Origin: Labedella phragmitis
GTDB lineage: Bacteria; Actinomycetota; Actinomycetes; Actinomycetales; Microbacteriaceae
NCBI RefSeq assembly: GCF_004078635.1
Contig: NZ_RZNB01000005.1
Location: 186,001 to 250,000, forward strand
Direction: 5' to 3'
DNA: 64,000 nt
The stretch's first letter is position 1. Every line of letters begins with the position of its first letter. A model generated the notes under the pieces. It was not told the DNA's origin. It did no database searches and was given only the letters and a program-made list of their open reading frames with translations. This document shows, one piece after another, positions 53,349 through 62,337 of the stretch. The translations under genes and the position numbers were made by a program.

Positions 53349-54494
53349 GTGTCTCTCTTCGCCGACGACCACGTCGCGCCCCCCGCAGAACGCCCGAGGC
53401 GACGGATCACCGTCGGAGGCGTGTCGCTCGTCGTGGCGTTCGCCCTCCTCATCGTGTTGGCTCTCGCTCCGAGCCCCTATGTCATCCAGCAGCCCGGCCC
53501 GGTCTTCGACACCCTCGGAAGCGTCCCGACGGGCGAGGACGGCGAGGACGGCGAGGACGTGCCCATGATCGAGGTCGCCGGAACCGAGACGTTCGAGACC
53601 GAGGGGTCGCTCGACATGCTCACGGTGAGCGTCGTGGGGACCCCTGAGCAGCGGCCCACCTGGTTCGAAGTCGCGACGTCGTGGTTCGACAGGAGCAAAG
53701 CCGTCCTGCCGATCGAGGCCGTCTATCCTCCGGGCGTCACCTCGGAGCAGCGCGACGAGGAGAACGCGACACTCATGACCGATTCGCAGCAGACCGCCGT
53801 CGCCGCGGCACTCCGGGCCCTCGACTACGACGTCGAGGAGGAGGTCGTCGTCGGTGACATCCCCGAAGGGGCACCGGCCGAGGGTCGGCTCGAGATCGGC
53901 GATGTCATCCTCCGCGCCAACGGCGAAGCCGTGGACACCGTCACGACGCTGCGACGCATCATCGCCGACAACGGGCCGTCGAAGCCCGTCTCCTTCGACA
54001 TCCTCCGCGACGGCGCGGACGAGACCGTCGATGTCACCCCGGCGGAGCAGACGCTCGACGACGGCAGTTCGAGCGTCGCCGTCGGCGTCGTCGCGTCGAG
54101 CTCCTACGAGTTCCCGTTCGACGTCTCCATCCAGCTCGAGAACGTCGGAGGACCGAGCGCGGGGATGATGTTCGCCCTCGGGATCATCGACAAGGTGACG
54201 GAAGGGCCACTCACCGACGGGCGGTCGATCGCGGGGACCGGAACGATCGACGACGACGGGAACGTCGGACCGATCGGGGGCATCCGTCAGAAGCTCTACG
54301 GCGCCGACAATGCGGGGGCCGAGATCTTCCTCGCGCCGGCGGCGAACTGCGATGAGGTCGTCGGCCATGTCCCGGGCGATCTCGAGGTCTTCGCGGTCGC
54401 GACCCTCGACGAGTCCCTCGATGTCCTCGCCGCGATCGGCGGCGACGGCAACGTCGAAGCACTTCCCACCTGTGAAGACGTCCTCGCGGGCTGA
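53349..54494 (+). CDS. Membrane-anchored PDZ-Lon (S16) protease
   Basis: A 381-residue protein of the YlbL type. An N-terminal helix (VSLVVAFALLIVLALAPSPY) anchors it with the rest outside. A PDZ domain (about residues 170-245, GRLEIGDVILRANGEAVDTV) precedes a Lon proteolytic domain with the Ser-Lys dyad: Ser270 in VGGPSAGMMF and Lys315 in GGIRQKLYGA, 45 residues apart as in Lon. There is no ATPase domain. GTG start preceded by AGAAAGGA. It probably performs surface quality control. UPF0182 follows 59 bases later. Confidence 0.88.
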   Translation: MSLFADDHVAPPAERPRRRITVGGVSLVVAFALLIVLALAPSPYVIQQPGPVFDTLGSVPTGEDGEDGEDVPMIEVAGTETFETEGSLDMLTVSVVGTPEQRPTWFEVATSWFDRSKAVLPIEAVYPPGVTSEQRDEENATLMTDSQQTAVAAALRALDYDVEEEVVVGDIPEGAPAEGRLEIGDVILRANGEAVDTVTTLRRIIADNGPSKPVSFDILRDGADETVDVTPAEQTLDDGSSSVAVGVVASSSYEFPFDVSIQLENVGGPSAGMMFALGIIDKVTEGPLTDGRSIAGTGTIDDDGNVGPIGGIRQKLYGADNAGAEIFLAPAANCDEVVGHVPGDLEVFAVATLDESLDVLAAIGGDGNVEALPTCEDVLAG

Positions 54495-54553
54495 CTGTCA
54501 GGCATCGCACGTAGGATTGCAGTGAACCCCCGACCGATGAAGGCCAACACGCA

Positions 54554-57490
54554 ATGACCTCTGCATCCACCGTCCGCTCCGAGTCGCCCAACCGGAGACG
54601 CCTGCCGCTCGCCATCACGCTCGTCGTGGTCGGTGCGCTGGTCGTGGCGTTCTTCCTCTTCACGGGCCTCTACACCGACTACCTGTGGTTCTCGCAACTC
54701 GGGTACGCCTCCGTGCTCACGACGCAGTGGGCGGCGATCGCCGTGATGTTCGTCATCGGCTTCGTGGCCATGGCGGTCCCGGTCTGGGTCACGATCAACC
54801 TCGCTTACCGGCTCCGGCCGGTGTACGCGAAGCTCAATTCGCAGCTCGATCGCTACCAGGAGCTCGTCGAACCCCTCCGGCGTCTCGCGATGTGGGCGAT
54901 CCCCGCCGTCCTCGGCCTGTTCGCGGGTCTTTCGGCCTCGAGTCGGTGGGAGACGACCCTGCTCTGGTTGAACCGCACGGCGACGGGATCGACCGACCCG
55001 CAGTTCGGGCTCGACCTGTCGTTCTACCTTTTCGAGCTGCCGTTCTACCGCGGCGTGGTGTCGTTCGCCTCGGCCGTCGTGCTCATCGCACTGCTCCTCA
55101 CCGTTGCCGTCGCCTATCTGTACGGGTCCATCCGCGTGAACGGTCGCGAGCTCCGCATCTCGAAGTCCTCGCGCATCCAGATCGCGATCCTCGCCGGCCT
55201 GTACCTCCTCCTTCAGGCCGTGAGCATCTGGTTCGACCAGTACACGACGCTCACGCAGACGGGCGACCTCATCACGGGCGCGAGCTACACCGATGTGAAC
55301 GCGACCATCTGGGCTCGACAGATCCTCGCGGGCATCGCCCTGCTCATCGCCGTCCTCTTCTTCGTCACGGCGTTCATCGGTCGCTGGCGCTTCCCGCTCG
55401 TCGGAACCGCCCTCCTGCTCGTCGCGAGCGTGGTCCTCGGTTCGCTGTACCCGTGGGTCGTGCAGCGCTTCACCGTCGACCCGAACGCCCGCGTGCTCGA
55501 GGAGCCGTACATCCAGCGCAACATCGACCTCACTCGTGACGCCTTCGACGTCGCCGAGGTCGAAGAGGTGCCGTACTCGGCCACGACGGAGGCGTCGCCC
55601 GGCGCTCTCCGTTCCGACGCCGAGACGACCGCATCCATCCGCATCATCGACCCGGCTCTCGTCAGCCCGGCCGTGGCGCAGCTCGAGCGATTCAAGACCT
55701 ACTACGGCTTCAACAGCGAGCTCGACGTCGACCGGTACGAGATCGACGGCGAGAGCCAGGACACCGTGATCGCGGTCCGTGAGCTCCGTCAGTCGGGCCT
55801 CGGCGACGGCTCGTCGTGGTACAACAACACCGTCGTCTACACGCACGGATACGGCGTCGTCGCGGCGTACGGAAACCAGCGCTCGGCGGACGGTCAGCCC
55901 GTGTTCTTCGAATCGGGCATCCCCACGAGCGGAGAGCTCGGCGAATACGAGCCGCGCGTCTACTTCGGTGAGCAGTCGCCGACGTACTCGATCGTCGGAG
56001 CTCCTGAGGGCACGGACCCACGGGAACTCGACTACCCGTCGGGTGAGGACGGGCAGTCCGAGACCTACAACACCTTCGAGGGTGATGCCGGGCCGAAGCT
56101 CGACTCGGTCTTCAACCGCCTCGTCTACGCGCTCAAGTTCCAGTCGGAGCAGATCTTCCTGTCGGACGCCGTCAACAGCGACTCGCAGATCCTCTACGAC
56201 CGCAACCCGGTGGACCGGATCCAGAAGGTCGCTCCCTACCTGACGCTCGACTCCGACCCGTATCCCAGCGTGGTCGACGGCAAGGTGGTCTGGATCGTTG
56301 ACGGCTACACCACGTCGGACGCGTACCCGTACTCGCGCACCGTGAGCCTGTCGAACTCGATCGCCGACTCGGATTCCGAGGCCCAGCGCTACGCGATCGA
56401 CGACATCAACTACATCCGCAACTCGGTCAAGGCCACTGTGGACGCGTACGACGGCACCGTCACGCTCTACGCATGGGACGACGAGGATCCCGTGCTCAAG
56501 ACGTGGCAGAAGATCTTCCCGTCGACGCTCAAGCCCATCAGCGAGATGTCGGGCGACCTCATGAGTCACGTGCGGTACCCCACGGACCTGTTCAAGGTGC
56601 AGCGGTCGATCCTCGGTCAGTACCACGTTACGGACGCCGGTCGCTTCTACTCCCGCACGGACGCTTGGCAGACGCCGGCCGATCCCCAGGAGGACGCCTC
56701 GACCAACAGCCTGCAGCCTCCGTACTACCTCACGCTGCAGATGCCTGGCCAGGAGACGCCGTCGTTCTCCCTGTACTCGACGTTCATCCCGCGTGGTGCG
56801 TCGAGCGAGGACGCCTCGAACGTCCTCAAGGGCTATCTCGCCGTGGACGCCGACGCCGGCAACGAGGACGGGGTGAAGGGTGAGGGCTACGGAGCACTCC
56901 GATTGCTCACCATGCCCGACGAATCGACGGTCCCGGGCCCCGGCCAAATGCAGAACGACTTCAACTCGGATCAGGCCGTGTCGTCGCTCATCAACATCCT
57001 GCGTCAGGGACAGACGGACGTGCTGAACGGAAACCTGCTCACGCTCCCCGTGGGTGGCGGACTCCTGTACGTCCAGCCGGTCTACGTCCAGAGCACCGGA
57101 GAGACGAGCTATCCCGTCCTCCAGAAGGTGCTCGTCGGCTTCGGCGACCAGATCGCCTTCGAGGACACCCTCGACCAGGCGCTCGACTCCCTGTTCGGCG
57201 GTGACTCGGGAGCGAGTGCCGGCGACGGTGACGTCCCGGTCGGCGAGGGCGAAGGGGAGGAGACGCCGAGCGAACCCACGGAACCGACGCAGCCCGCGGA
57301 ACCCGGTGATGGCTCCGAGGCGCCGTCCACGGGAGTGGACGTCGACCTGGCCGCGGCTCTCGCCGAGGCCCAGGCGGCCATGGAGGCCAAGCAGACGGCC
57401 CTCGAGGCCGGCGACTGGGCGGCTTACGGCGAGGCCGATGAGCGACTCTCCGCCGCTGTCGAGCGGGCACTCGGGCTCCTCGGCGAATAA
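54554..57490 (+). CDS. UPF0182 family large membrane protein
   Basis: A 978-residue protein of the UPF0182 family. Seven helices fill about residues 20-300 (the first is LPLAITLVVVGALVVAFFLF). A large extracytoplasmic region (about 310-870) follows, with family motifs such as FKTYYGFNSELDVDRYEID, SWYNNTVVYTHGYGVV and SDLMSH-like GDLMSHVRYPTDLF. The end is an acidic Gly/Glu/Pro linker and a short alpha-helical domain (LAAALAEAQAAMEAKQTAL). Function unknown. A TAGGAT box lies about 37 bases upstream, and a strong hairpin follows the stop. It neighbours the secreted Lon-like protease, as in mycobacteria to my memory. Confidence 0.92.
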   Translation: MTSASTVRSESPNRRRLPLAITLVVVGALVVAFFLFTGLYTDYLWFSQLGYASVLTTQWAAIAVMFVIGFVAMAVPVWVTINLAYRLRPVYAKLNSQLDRYQELVEPLRRLAMWAIPAVLGLFAGLSASSRWETTLLWLNRTATGSTDPQFGLDLSFYLFELPFYRGVVSFASAVVLIALLLTVAVAYLYGSIRVNGRELRISKSSRIQIAILAGLYLLLQAVSIWFDQYTTLTQTGDLITGASYTDVNATIWARQILAGIALLIAVLFFVTAFIGRWRFPLVGTALLLVASVVLGSLYPWVVQRFTVDPNARVLEEPYIQRNIDLTRDAFDVAEVEEVPYSATTEASPGALRSDAETTASIRIIDPALVSPAVAQLERFKTYYGFNSELDVDRYEIDGESQDTVIAVRELRQSGLGDGSSWYNNTVVYTHGYGVVAAYGNQRSADGQPVFFESGIPTSGELGEYEPRVYFGEQSPTYSIVGAPEGTDPRELDYPSGEDGQSETYNTFEGDAGPKLDSVFNRLVYALKFQSEQIFLSDAVNSDSQILYDRNPVDRIQKVAPYLTLDSDPYPSVVDGKVVWIVDGYTTSDAYPYSRTVSLSNSIADSDSEAQRYAIDDINYIRNSVKATVDAYDGTVTLYAWDDEDPVLKTWQKIFPSTLKPISEMSGDLMSHVRYPTDLFKVQRSILGQYHVTDAGRFYSRTDAWQTPADPQEDASTNSLQPPYYLTLQMPGQETPSFSLYSTFIPRGASSEDASNVLKGYLAVDADAGNEDGVKGEGYGALRLLTMPDESTVPGPGQMQNDFNSDQAVSSLINILRQGQTDVLNGNLLTLPVGGGLLYVQPVYVQSTGETSYPVLQKVLVGFGDQIAFEDTLDQALDSLFGGDSGASAGDGDVPVGEGEGEETPSEPTEPTQPAEPGDGSEAPSTGVDVDLAAALAEAQAAMEAKQTALEAGDWAAYGEADERLSAAVERALGLLGE

Positions 57491-57493
57491 CCG

Positions 57494-57519
57494 ATCGGGG
57501 GCGGTCCGCCGCCCCCGAT
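57494..57519 (+). terminator. Terminator after the UPF0182 gene
   Basis: A perfect 11-bp stem (57494-57504 with 57509-57519), 4-base loop, 3 bases after the stop. Its last base is the first base of the tRNA -35 box. Confidence 0.7.
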
Positions 57520-57548
57520 TGGACGTCTCCTCATCCGCGTGCTAGAGT
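57519..57548 (+). promoter_or_regulatory. Promoter of the initiator tRNA
   Basis: TTGGAC (57519-57524), 18-base spacer, TAGAGT (57543-57548), 12 bases before the tRNA. The best -35/-10 pair in the window. Confidence 0.7.
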
Positions 57549-57560
57549 AAATTCTTGTGC

Positions 57561-57634
57561 CGCGGGGTGGAGCAGTTCGGTAGCTCGCTGGGCTCATAAC
57601 CCAGAGGTCGTAGGTTCAAATCCTGCCCCCGCAA
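57561..57634 (+). tRNA. Initiator tRNA-fMet (CAT)
   Basis: A 74-nt cloverleaf: acceptor CGCGGGG/CCCCGCA, D arm GAGC...GCTC, anticodon arm CTGGG-CTCATAA-CCCAG with anticodon CAT, and T arm GTAGG-TTCAAAT-CCTGC. The C1:A72 mismatch and the three G:C pairs below the anticodon loop mark it as the initiator. The 3' CCA is not encoded (CAA follows the discriminator A), so CCA addition is needed. It has its own promoter and terminator. Confidence 0.97.
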
Positions 57635-57639
57635 CAAAG

Positions 57640-57670
57640 AAGGCCCGGAATCATCACGATTCCGGGCCTT
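57640..57670 (+). terminator. Terminator of the tRNA gene
   Basis: A perfect 13-bp stem (57640-57652 with 57658-57670) and 5-base loop followed by TCCCTTT, 5 bases after the tRNA. Confidence 0.8.
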
Positions 57671-58103
57671 TCCCTTTGCCCAGGGACTGTGTTCCCGGTA
57701 ACGAGTGCGCACTGCCGGGCTAAGTAGTCGACGCGGTTCGCAGCCGCCGATTCCTCGACAGTGCCCGACCTCGGCGTAACGCACAACCACATGGTTCTAC
57801 GTGGCGGTCACGACGAGGTCGACCCTCTCTTTCGAGCGCCGAGCGATCGGACCGGGCGGTGCGTGTCTGTCGATTGTGGCGGATGCGCGCTCTCGCGAGA
57901 CGTGGTGGGGGCCGTCGACGCGGGACGCTTCGTTCCTCGAGCACGACTTGCCGGAGGGCGGTGGTGCGCACGACGCGGTGACCGGCCCAGAGGATGACAG
58001 CGCCAGCGGCATCCGGCGCATCCCGCAGAGGCCTGAACAGTGCCCCTCCTATAGCAGGAGGGGCGCCGCTTCGCACGGGGCGGCGTTGCAACGGACACCC
58101 GCA
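57671..58103. other. Gene-poor stretch between tRNA and topoisomerase
   Basis: About 430 bases with no convincing gene. The longest plus frame (57801-58106) reads MAVTTRSTLSFERRAIG and lacks a ribosome site or recognisable family; a decayed gene is possible. A 9-bp hairpin with a 5-base loop lies at 58042-58064. Downstream of a tRNA, this would be a natural integration site, but I see no direct repeat of the tRNA 3' end. Confidence 0.4.
58042..58064 (+). terminator. Isolated hairpin upstream of the topoisomerase gene
   Basis: A perfect 9-bp stem (58042-58050 with 58056-58064) around ATAGC, with no T run. It could end a transcript from the gene-poor stretch; it is upstream of the predicted topoisomerase start site. 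Confidence 0.4.
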
Positions 58104-58115
58104 TAGCCTGACCAC
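58104..58115 (+). promoter_or_regulatory. Leaderless-type -10 box of the topoisomerase gene
   Basis: TAGCCT followed by six bases and the ATG at 58116. Confidence 0.5.
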
Positions 58116-59108
58116 ATGGTCAGGTTGCGTCGAAGCGTCGCGTCGGGTCCCGGGTGGACGCGCCGCCGTTCCGGTCGGGGGTTCCGGTACATGGACGAGG
58201 ATGGTCACACGATCACGGATCCCGTTGCCCGCGCCCGGATCACGGACCTCGTCATCCCGCCGGCCTGGTCGGACGTCTGGATCTCGCCGTATCCCAACGG
58301 CCACATCCAGGCGGTGGGGACGGACGCCGCCGGTCGGCGCCAGTACATCTACCACGAGGCATGGCGGGAGAAGCAGGACGTCGCCAAGTTCGAGCGCTGC
58401 CTCGACTTCGCGGAGGTCCTCCCGGGCGTGCGCCCGACCGTGACGCGGCACCTCCGCGGCGACCCCACGTCGCGCGAGACGGTCCTCGCCGCGATGTTCC
58501 GCATCCTCGATACGGTCTCTCCGCGGATCGGCGGCGACCGCTACGCCGACGAGAACGGTTCCTACGGGCTGTCGACCCTTCTCGGCCAGCACCTCCTGCT
58601 CTCCGGTGACCTCGTCACGCTGCATTTCCCCGGCAAGAGCTCGCAGCAGTGGCATTCGGAGATCATCGACTCCGATCTCGCCGACGTCTTGCGCGCCCTC
58701 CGGCGTCGTCGTGGCAAGGCTTCGAGGGTCTTCGCGTGGAAGACCGGTCGGCGATGGAAGACGCTGTCCGCCGAGGACGCGAACGACTACATCCGCGGGC
58801 TCGTCGGAGAGACCTTCAGCGCGAAGGACTTCCGCACGCTGCACGGATCATCCGTGGCCGCGCAATCGCTCGCACGCACCGGCCCCCAGGACACGATGAC
58901 GGCCCGGAAGAAGGCCGTGGTCGCGGCCGTGAAGGCGGCGTCGGTGCATCTGGGCAACACGCCCACGATCGCACGTTCGAGCTACATCGATCCGCGCGTC
59001 CTGACCCTGTACGAGAACGGGCGGACGGCGCGGCCGGCGCGCGGCCACGCTGGGGAAGCAGCGCTCGTCGAACTCCTGCGCCCTGGCGCGACCGAGGTGA
59101 TCGAGTAG
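58116..59108 (+). CDS. Type IB DNA topoisomerase (poxvirus-like)
   Basis: A 330-residue enzyme that relaxes supercoils of either sign through a 3'-phosphotyrosyl nick. An N-terminal domain (FRYMDEDGHTITD, IPPAWSDVWISPYPNGHIQA) precedes the catalytic domain. There the active residues are the Arg in RIGGDRYADENGSYGLSTL, a Lys in HFPGKSSQQW, the second Arg in KDFRTLHGSS, and nucleophile Tyr290 in ARSSYIDPRVL. The usual RTWH reads RTLH here. Such enzymes are widespread in bacteria but patchy and non-essential. The gene is single, with a leaderless-type start. Confidence 0.92.
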   Translation: MVRLRRSVASGPGWTRRRSGRGFRYMDEDGHTITDPVARARITDLVIPPAWSDVWISPYPNGHIQAVGTDAAGRRQYIYHEAWREKQDVAKFERCLDFAEVLPGVRPTVTRHLRGDPTSRETVLAAMFRILDTVSPRIGGDRYADENGSYGLSTLLGQHLLLSGDLVTLHFPGKSSQQWHSEIIDSDLADVLRALRRRRGKASRVFAWKTGRRWKTLSAEDANDYIRGLVGETFSAKDFRTLHGSSVAAQSLARTGPQDTMTARKKAVVAAVKAASVHLGNTPTIARSSYIDPRVLTLYENGRTARPARGHAGEAALVELLRPGATEVIE

Positions 59109-59133
59109 GTCGTCGTCCGCCCGGCGCGATCCG

Positions 59134-60333
59134 TCAGATCGAAAGCCGACGTAGTCCGTCGACGGCCGATTCGAGGACCCCCCGTCGCTTGCAGAAAGCG
59201 AAGCGGACGAGCGAGGCGTAGTCGCTCCGGTTCTCCGGTCGCACGAACGCAGTGACCGGCACTCCGACGACCCCGGCCCGCTCCGGCAACGAGACGCAGA
59301 GCTCACGAGCGTCCGCGAAGCCGAGGGGGCGAGCGTCCGCGATCACGAAGTACGAGCCGTCGGGTACCGACACGGCGAATCCGGCGGCCCGCAGCCCGTC
59401 GACGAGGACGTCGCGCTTCTCGGCGAGATTCCGTGCGATCCCGGCGAACACGTCCTCGCCCAGGTCGAGACCTCGTGCGATCGCCGGCTGGAACGGCGAC
59501 GCGTTCACGTAGGTGAGGAACTGCTTCACGGTCAGGATCGCGGTCACGAGCACCGGGGGAGCGATGAGCCAGCCGACCTTCCATCCTGTCGTGTTGAAGG
59601 TCTTACCCGCCGACGAGACGGTGATGGTCCGCTCCCGGGCGCCCGGGAGGGCGGCGATGGGGCGATGCGCGCCGGAGAACATCAAGTGCTCGTAGACCTC
59701 GTCCGTGAGGATGAAGGCGTCATTCCGGTGAGCGAGTTCGACGACGAGTTCGCGCGTCTCCTGGTCGAACGCCCTTCCGGTGGGGTTGTGAGGGTCGTTC
59801 ACCAGGATGATGCGTGTGCGATCGGTGACGGCGCGGCGGAGCTCGTCGTGATCCGGGCGGAAGTCGGGCCAACGCAGAGGCACCGTCACGAGCCGTGCCC
59901 CGGCGAGGGCGACCAACCCGGCGTACGCGTCGTAGAAGGGCTCGAAGACGACGACCTCGTCACCGGGTTCGACGAGGGCGAGGATCGACGCGGCGAGCGC
60001 CTCCGTCGCTCCCGCCGTGACGACGATCTCCGAGGCAGGGTCGACGGGGATCGCGTAGAAGCGATGCTGGTGGCGGGCGATCGCCTCGAGCAGGAGAGGG
60101 TCGCCGCGCCCGGGCGGGTACTGGTTCTTCCCGGCCGACACGGCATCGATGGCGGCCTCGAGGACCTCGACGGGCCCGTCCTCGTCTGGAAAGCCCTGCC
60201 CGAGGTTGATGGCACCGGTTCGCGCCGCGAGCGCGCTCATCTCCGCGAAGATCGTGGGAGCGATCGAACCGTCGGGCCGGAGGAGCCCGGCTCCCGCCGC
60301 TGTGCGTCGCCACGGGCCCTGGAGTGTGCTCAT
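59134..60333 (-). CDS. PLP-dependent aminotransferase, DapC-like (class I/II)
   Basis: A 399-residue fold-type I aminotransferase. The N-terminal MSALAARTGAINLGQGFPDE and the later NQYPPGRGDPLL closely follow, from memory, the M. tuberculosis Rv0858c protein called DapC. The PLP lysine is Lys244 in SSAGKTFNTTGWKVGW, with NDPHNPTGR and TDEVYEHL as cofactor-site motifs, and VRFAFCKRR at the end. Kynurenine and methionine aminotransferases share this pattern. With another DapC at 17764-18888, its true substrate is open. It is convergent with the topoisomerase gene. Confidence 0.85.
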   Translation of the reverse strand: MSTLQGPWRRTAAGAGLLRPDGSIAPTIFAEMSALAARTGAINLGQGFPDEDGPVEVLEAAIDAVSAGKNQYPPGRGDPLLLEAIARHQHRFYAIPVDPASEIVVTAGATEALAASILALVEPGDEVVVFEPFYDAYAGLVALAGARLVTVPLRWPDFRPDHDELRRAVTDRTRIILVNDPHNPTGRAFDQETRELVVELAHRNDAFILTDEVYEHLMFSGAHRPIAALPGARERTITVSSAGKTFNTTGWKVGWLIAPPVLVTAILTVKQFLTYVNASPFQPAIARGLDLGEDVFAGIARNLAEKRDVLVDGLRAAGFAVSVPDGSYFVIADARPLGFADARELCVSLPERAGVVGVPVTAFVRPENRSDYASLVRFAFCKRRGVLESAVDGLRRLSI

Positions 60334-60556
60334 GTCCTCAGGCTACCGACCTCGGAACGGCGTGGGCGTGAACGCGGATGTCAAGGGAGGACGCCGCGAC
60401 CACCTTCCTCTGCGATCCTCGACGAGGGAAGCGAACCGTCGTCGAGAACGTAGCGGCGAGGATTCGGCTGGGGCAAAGGTCGCTCACAGACGTGGTCGAC
60501 CAAACGTCCAGACTTCAGGGCGAAGCTTGCGTCGGTTGGAAAAAGGAGAACACACC
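60334..60556. other. Upstream region of the HtrA-type protease
   Basis: 223 bases between divergent starts. Apart from the strong AAAAAGGAG before the ATG at 60557, I see no convincing -35/-10 pair or operator. Confidence 0.5.
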
Positions 60557-62218
60557 ATGACCGAGAACACCACCGGCTCGAACGAACCGGTTTCGGAGAA
60601 CCCCGCCGACGGAACGGAGCCCACGCGGTCCGCCGGTTCGACCGACGCCGCAGCCGGTACGTCGACTCCGGTCCCGCCGACAGGCGACCGCGTGACGAGT
60701 GAATGGCCCACCGACGCCCCGCCGAGGCCGGCCCACCCCTACGTCGCCCCCAACGTCTCCAGCTCGACCCCCGTGGTTCCCCCGGTCGCCGACGGATCGT
60801 CGGCCCGGTTCGCGGCCCCGACGGCTCCGCATTCGGCATACGCGCCCAACGCCCAAGCCGGTCCCTCGGCTCCGGGCCGACCAGGGGACCACCGCGACTG
60901 GCACCCGCAGCCGGGCGCGACGGGCCCCGGTGTGCCGACGACCGGCGCGCAGACATCGCGTGACGCCTTCGGCAACCCGACCTATGCCGTCCCGGCACCG
61001 GCGACCTCGCGCTCGACCACGAAGCGCCGCGGCTCGACGATGCTCGTCGCAGGACTCGCGATCGGCGCACTCGTCGGTGGCGCATCGGGGGCCGGAACCT
61101 TCGCCCTCGTGAACGGTCTCCAGTCGCCGGCAGCGGTGACGAGTTCCGCCGGGGGGACGCAGAACGTCACCATCAACGACACCGCGGCCGTGAACCGGAC
61201 GACAGCGGTCGCAGCCAAGGCCTCACCGAGCGTCGTCACGATCGCCGTCGCCGGGAGCGACGGAGCGGGGACCGGCTCGGGCATCGTCCTGAGCGACGAC
61301 GGATACGTCCTCACCAACAATCACGTCGTCACGCTCGACGGCAGCGTCTCGGACCCGACGATCCAGGTCACCGACAGCAGTGGGCGTCTCTACAGCGCCA
61401 CGATCGTCGGAACCGACCCCGTCTTCGACCTGGCCGTCATCAAGCTCGATGACGCGAGCGGCCTCACGCCCATGGAGTTCGCCGACTCGTCGAAGCTCAA
61501 CGTCGGGGATACCGTCGTCGCGATCGGTGCTCCCCTCGGCCTCGCCGGTACCGTCACGGACGGTATCGTGAGCGCGCTCAACCGCAGCATCACCGTCGCC
61601 TCCTCGGCCGTTCCCGACACCACCGAGGGCGAGGACGGGAGCGACGGCGGAGGACAGTGGGGCTTCGAGATCCCCGGCCAGGAGGACCAGGGCTCGCAGG
61701 CCACGGCATCGATCTCACTGCCCGTCGTGCAGACCGACGCGGCGATCAACCCGGGCAACTCGGGTGGTGCGCTGGTCGATGACAACGGCGAGCTCATCGG
61801 TGTCAACGTCGCAATCGCGAGCGCGGGGAGTTCCTCGAGCGAGCAGTCCGGCAGCATCGGTGTCGGTTTCGCGATCCCCTCCAACGTCGCGGAGCGCATC
61901 GCGAATGAGATCATCGAGGAGGGTTCGGCGAGCCACGGTCTCCTCGGGGCCTCGGTCGGCGACGCCTCGACCGTCGAGGGGAGCGACGTCGCCGGCGCCG
62001 TCATCGACGAGGTCACGGCAAACGGAGCGGCCGAGAAAGCCGGCATCCGCTCGGGAGACGTCGTCACGTCGTTCAACGGCGTCCCGATCACGGGGGCGAC
62101 CGATCTCACGGCTCAGGTGCGCGCGCTGGCCGCAGGCGCCAGCGCGACGGTCGTCTATCAGCGCGATGGTCGCGACTACACCGTCGACGTGACTCTCGGC
62201 GAGCTCGATCTGCAGTAG
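60557..62218 (+). CDS. htrA: HtrA/DegP-type membrane serine protease with PDZ domain
   Basis: A 553-residue trypsin-like protease for envelope quality control. A long Pro/Ser/Thr-rich cytoplasmic region (residues 1-155) leads to one helix (MLVAGLAIGALVGGASGAG), then the extracytoplasmic protease domain. The triad is His256 (LTNNHVV), Asp291 (VFDLAVIKL) and Ser402 (NPGNSGGAL). One PDZ domain ends the protein (GAAEKAGIRSGDVVTSFNGV). A short acidic insert (TTEGEDGSDGGG) lies before the serine. The ATG at 60557 follows AAAAAGGAG. The layout matches mycobacterial PepD/HtrA. Confidence 0.94.
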   Translation: MTENTTGSNEPVSENPADGTEPTRSAGSTDAAAGTSTPVPPTGDRVTSEWPTDAPPRPAHPYVAPNVSSSTPVVPPVADGSSARFAAPTAPHSAYAPNAQAGPSAPGRPGDHRDWHPQPGATGPGVPTTGAQTSRDAFGNPTYAVPAPATSRSTTKRRGSTMLVAGLAIGALVGGASGAGTFALVNGLQSPAAVTSSAGGTQNVTINDTAAVNRTTAVAAKASPSVVTIAVAGSDGAGTGSGIVLSDDGYVLTNNHVVTLDGSVSDPTIQVTDSSGRLYSATIVGTDPVFDLAVIKLDDASGLTPMEFADSSKLNVGDTVVAIGAPLGLAGTVTDGIVSALNRSITVASSAVPDTTEGEDGSDGGGQWGFEIPGQEDQGSQATASISLPVVQTDAAINPGNSGGALVDDNGELIGVNVAIASAGSSSSEQSGSIGVGFAIPSNVAERIANEIIEEGSASHGLLGASVGDASTVEGSDVAGAVIDEVTANGAAEKAGIRSGDVVTSFNGVPITGATDLTAQVRALAAGASATVVYQRDGRDYTVDVTLGELDLQ

Positions 62219-62232
62219 GACGCAGGCCTCCT

Positions 62233-62267
62233 CGACGGCCGCACCGACATCGTCGGCGCGGCCGTCG
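62233..62267 (+). terminator. Terminator after htrA
   Basis: A 16-bp stem with one mismatch (62233-62248 with 62252-62267), 3-base loop, 14 bases after the stop. Confidence 0.7.
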
Positions 62268-62337
62268 GCCTGTGCGCACCACGGGCGCCCTGACACCCCC
62301 TGGTAAGCTCGGGCGCACCCGAATGCGAGTGGAGAAC

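Noticed and set aside
54296-56947. 883-codon minus-strand frame opposite UPF0182
   Set aside because: Arg/Glu/Val-rich antisense shadow; UPF0182 motifs are clear on the other strand.
57801-58106. 101-codon plus-strand frame before the topoisomerase
   Set aside because: No ribosome site or family; overlaps other equally long frames; ends where the topoisomerase -10 box begins. Kept only as part of the unexplained stretch.
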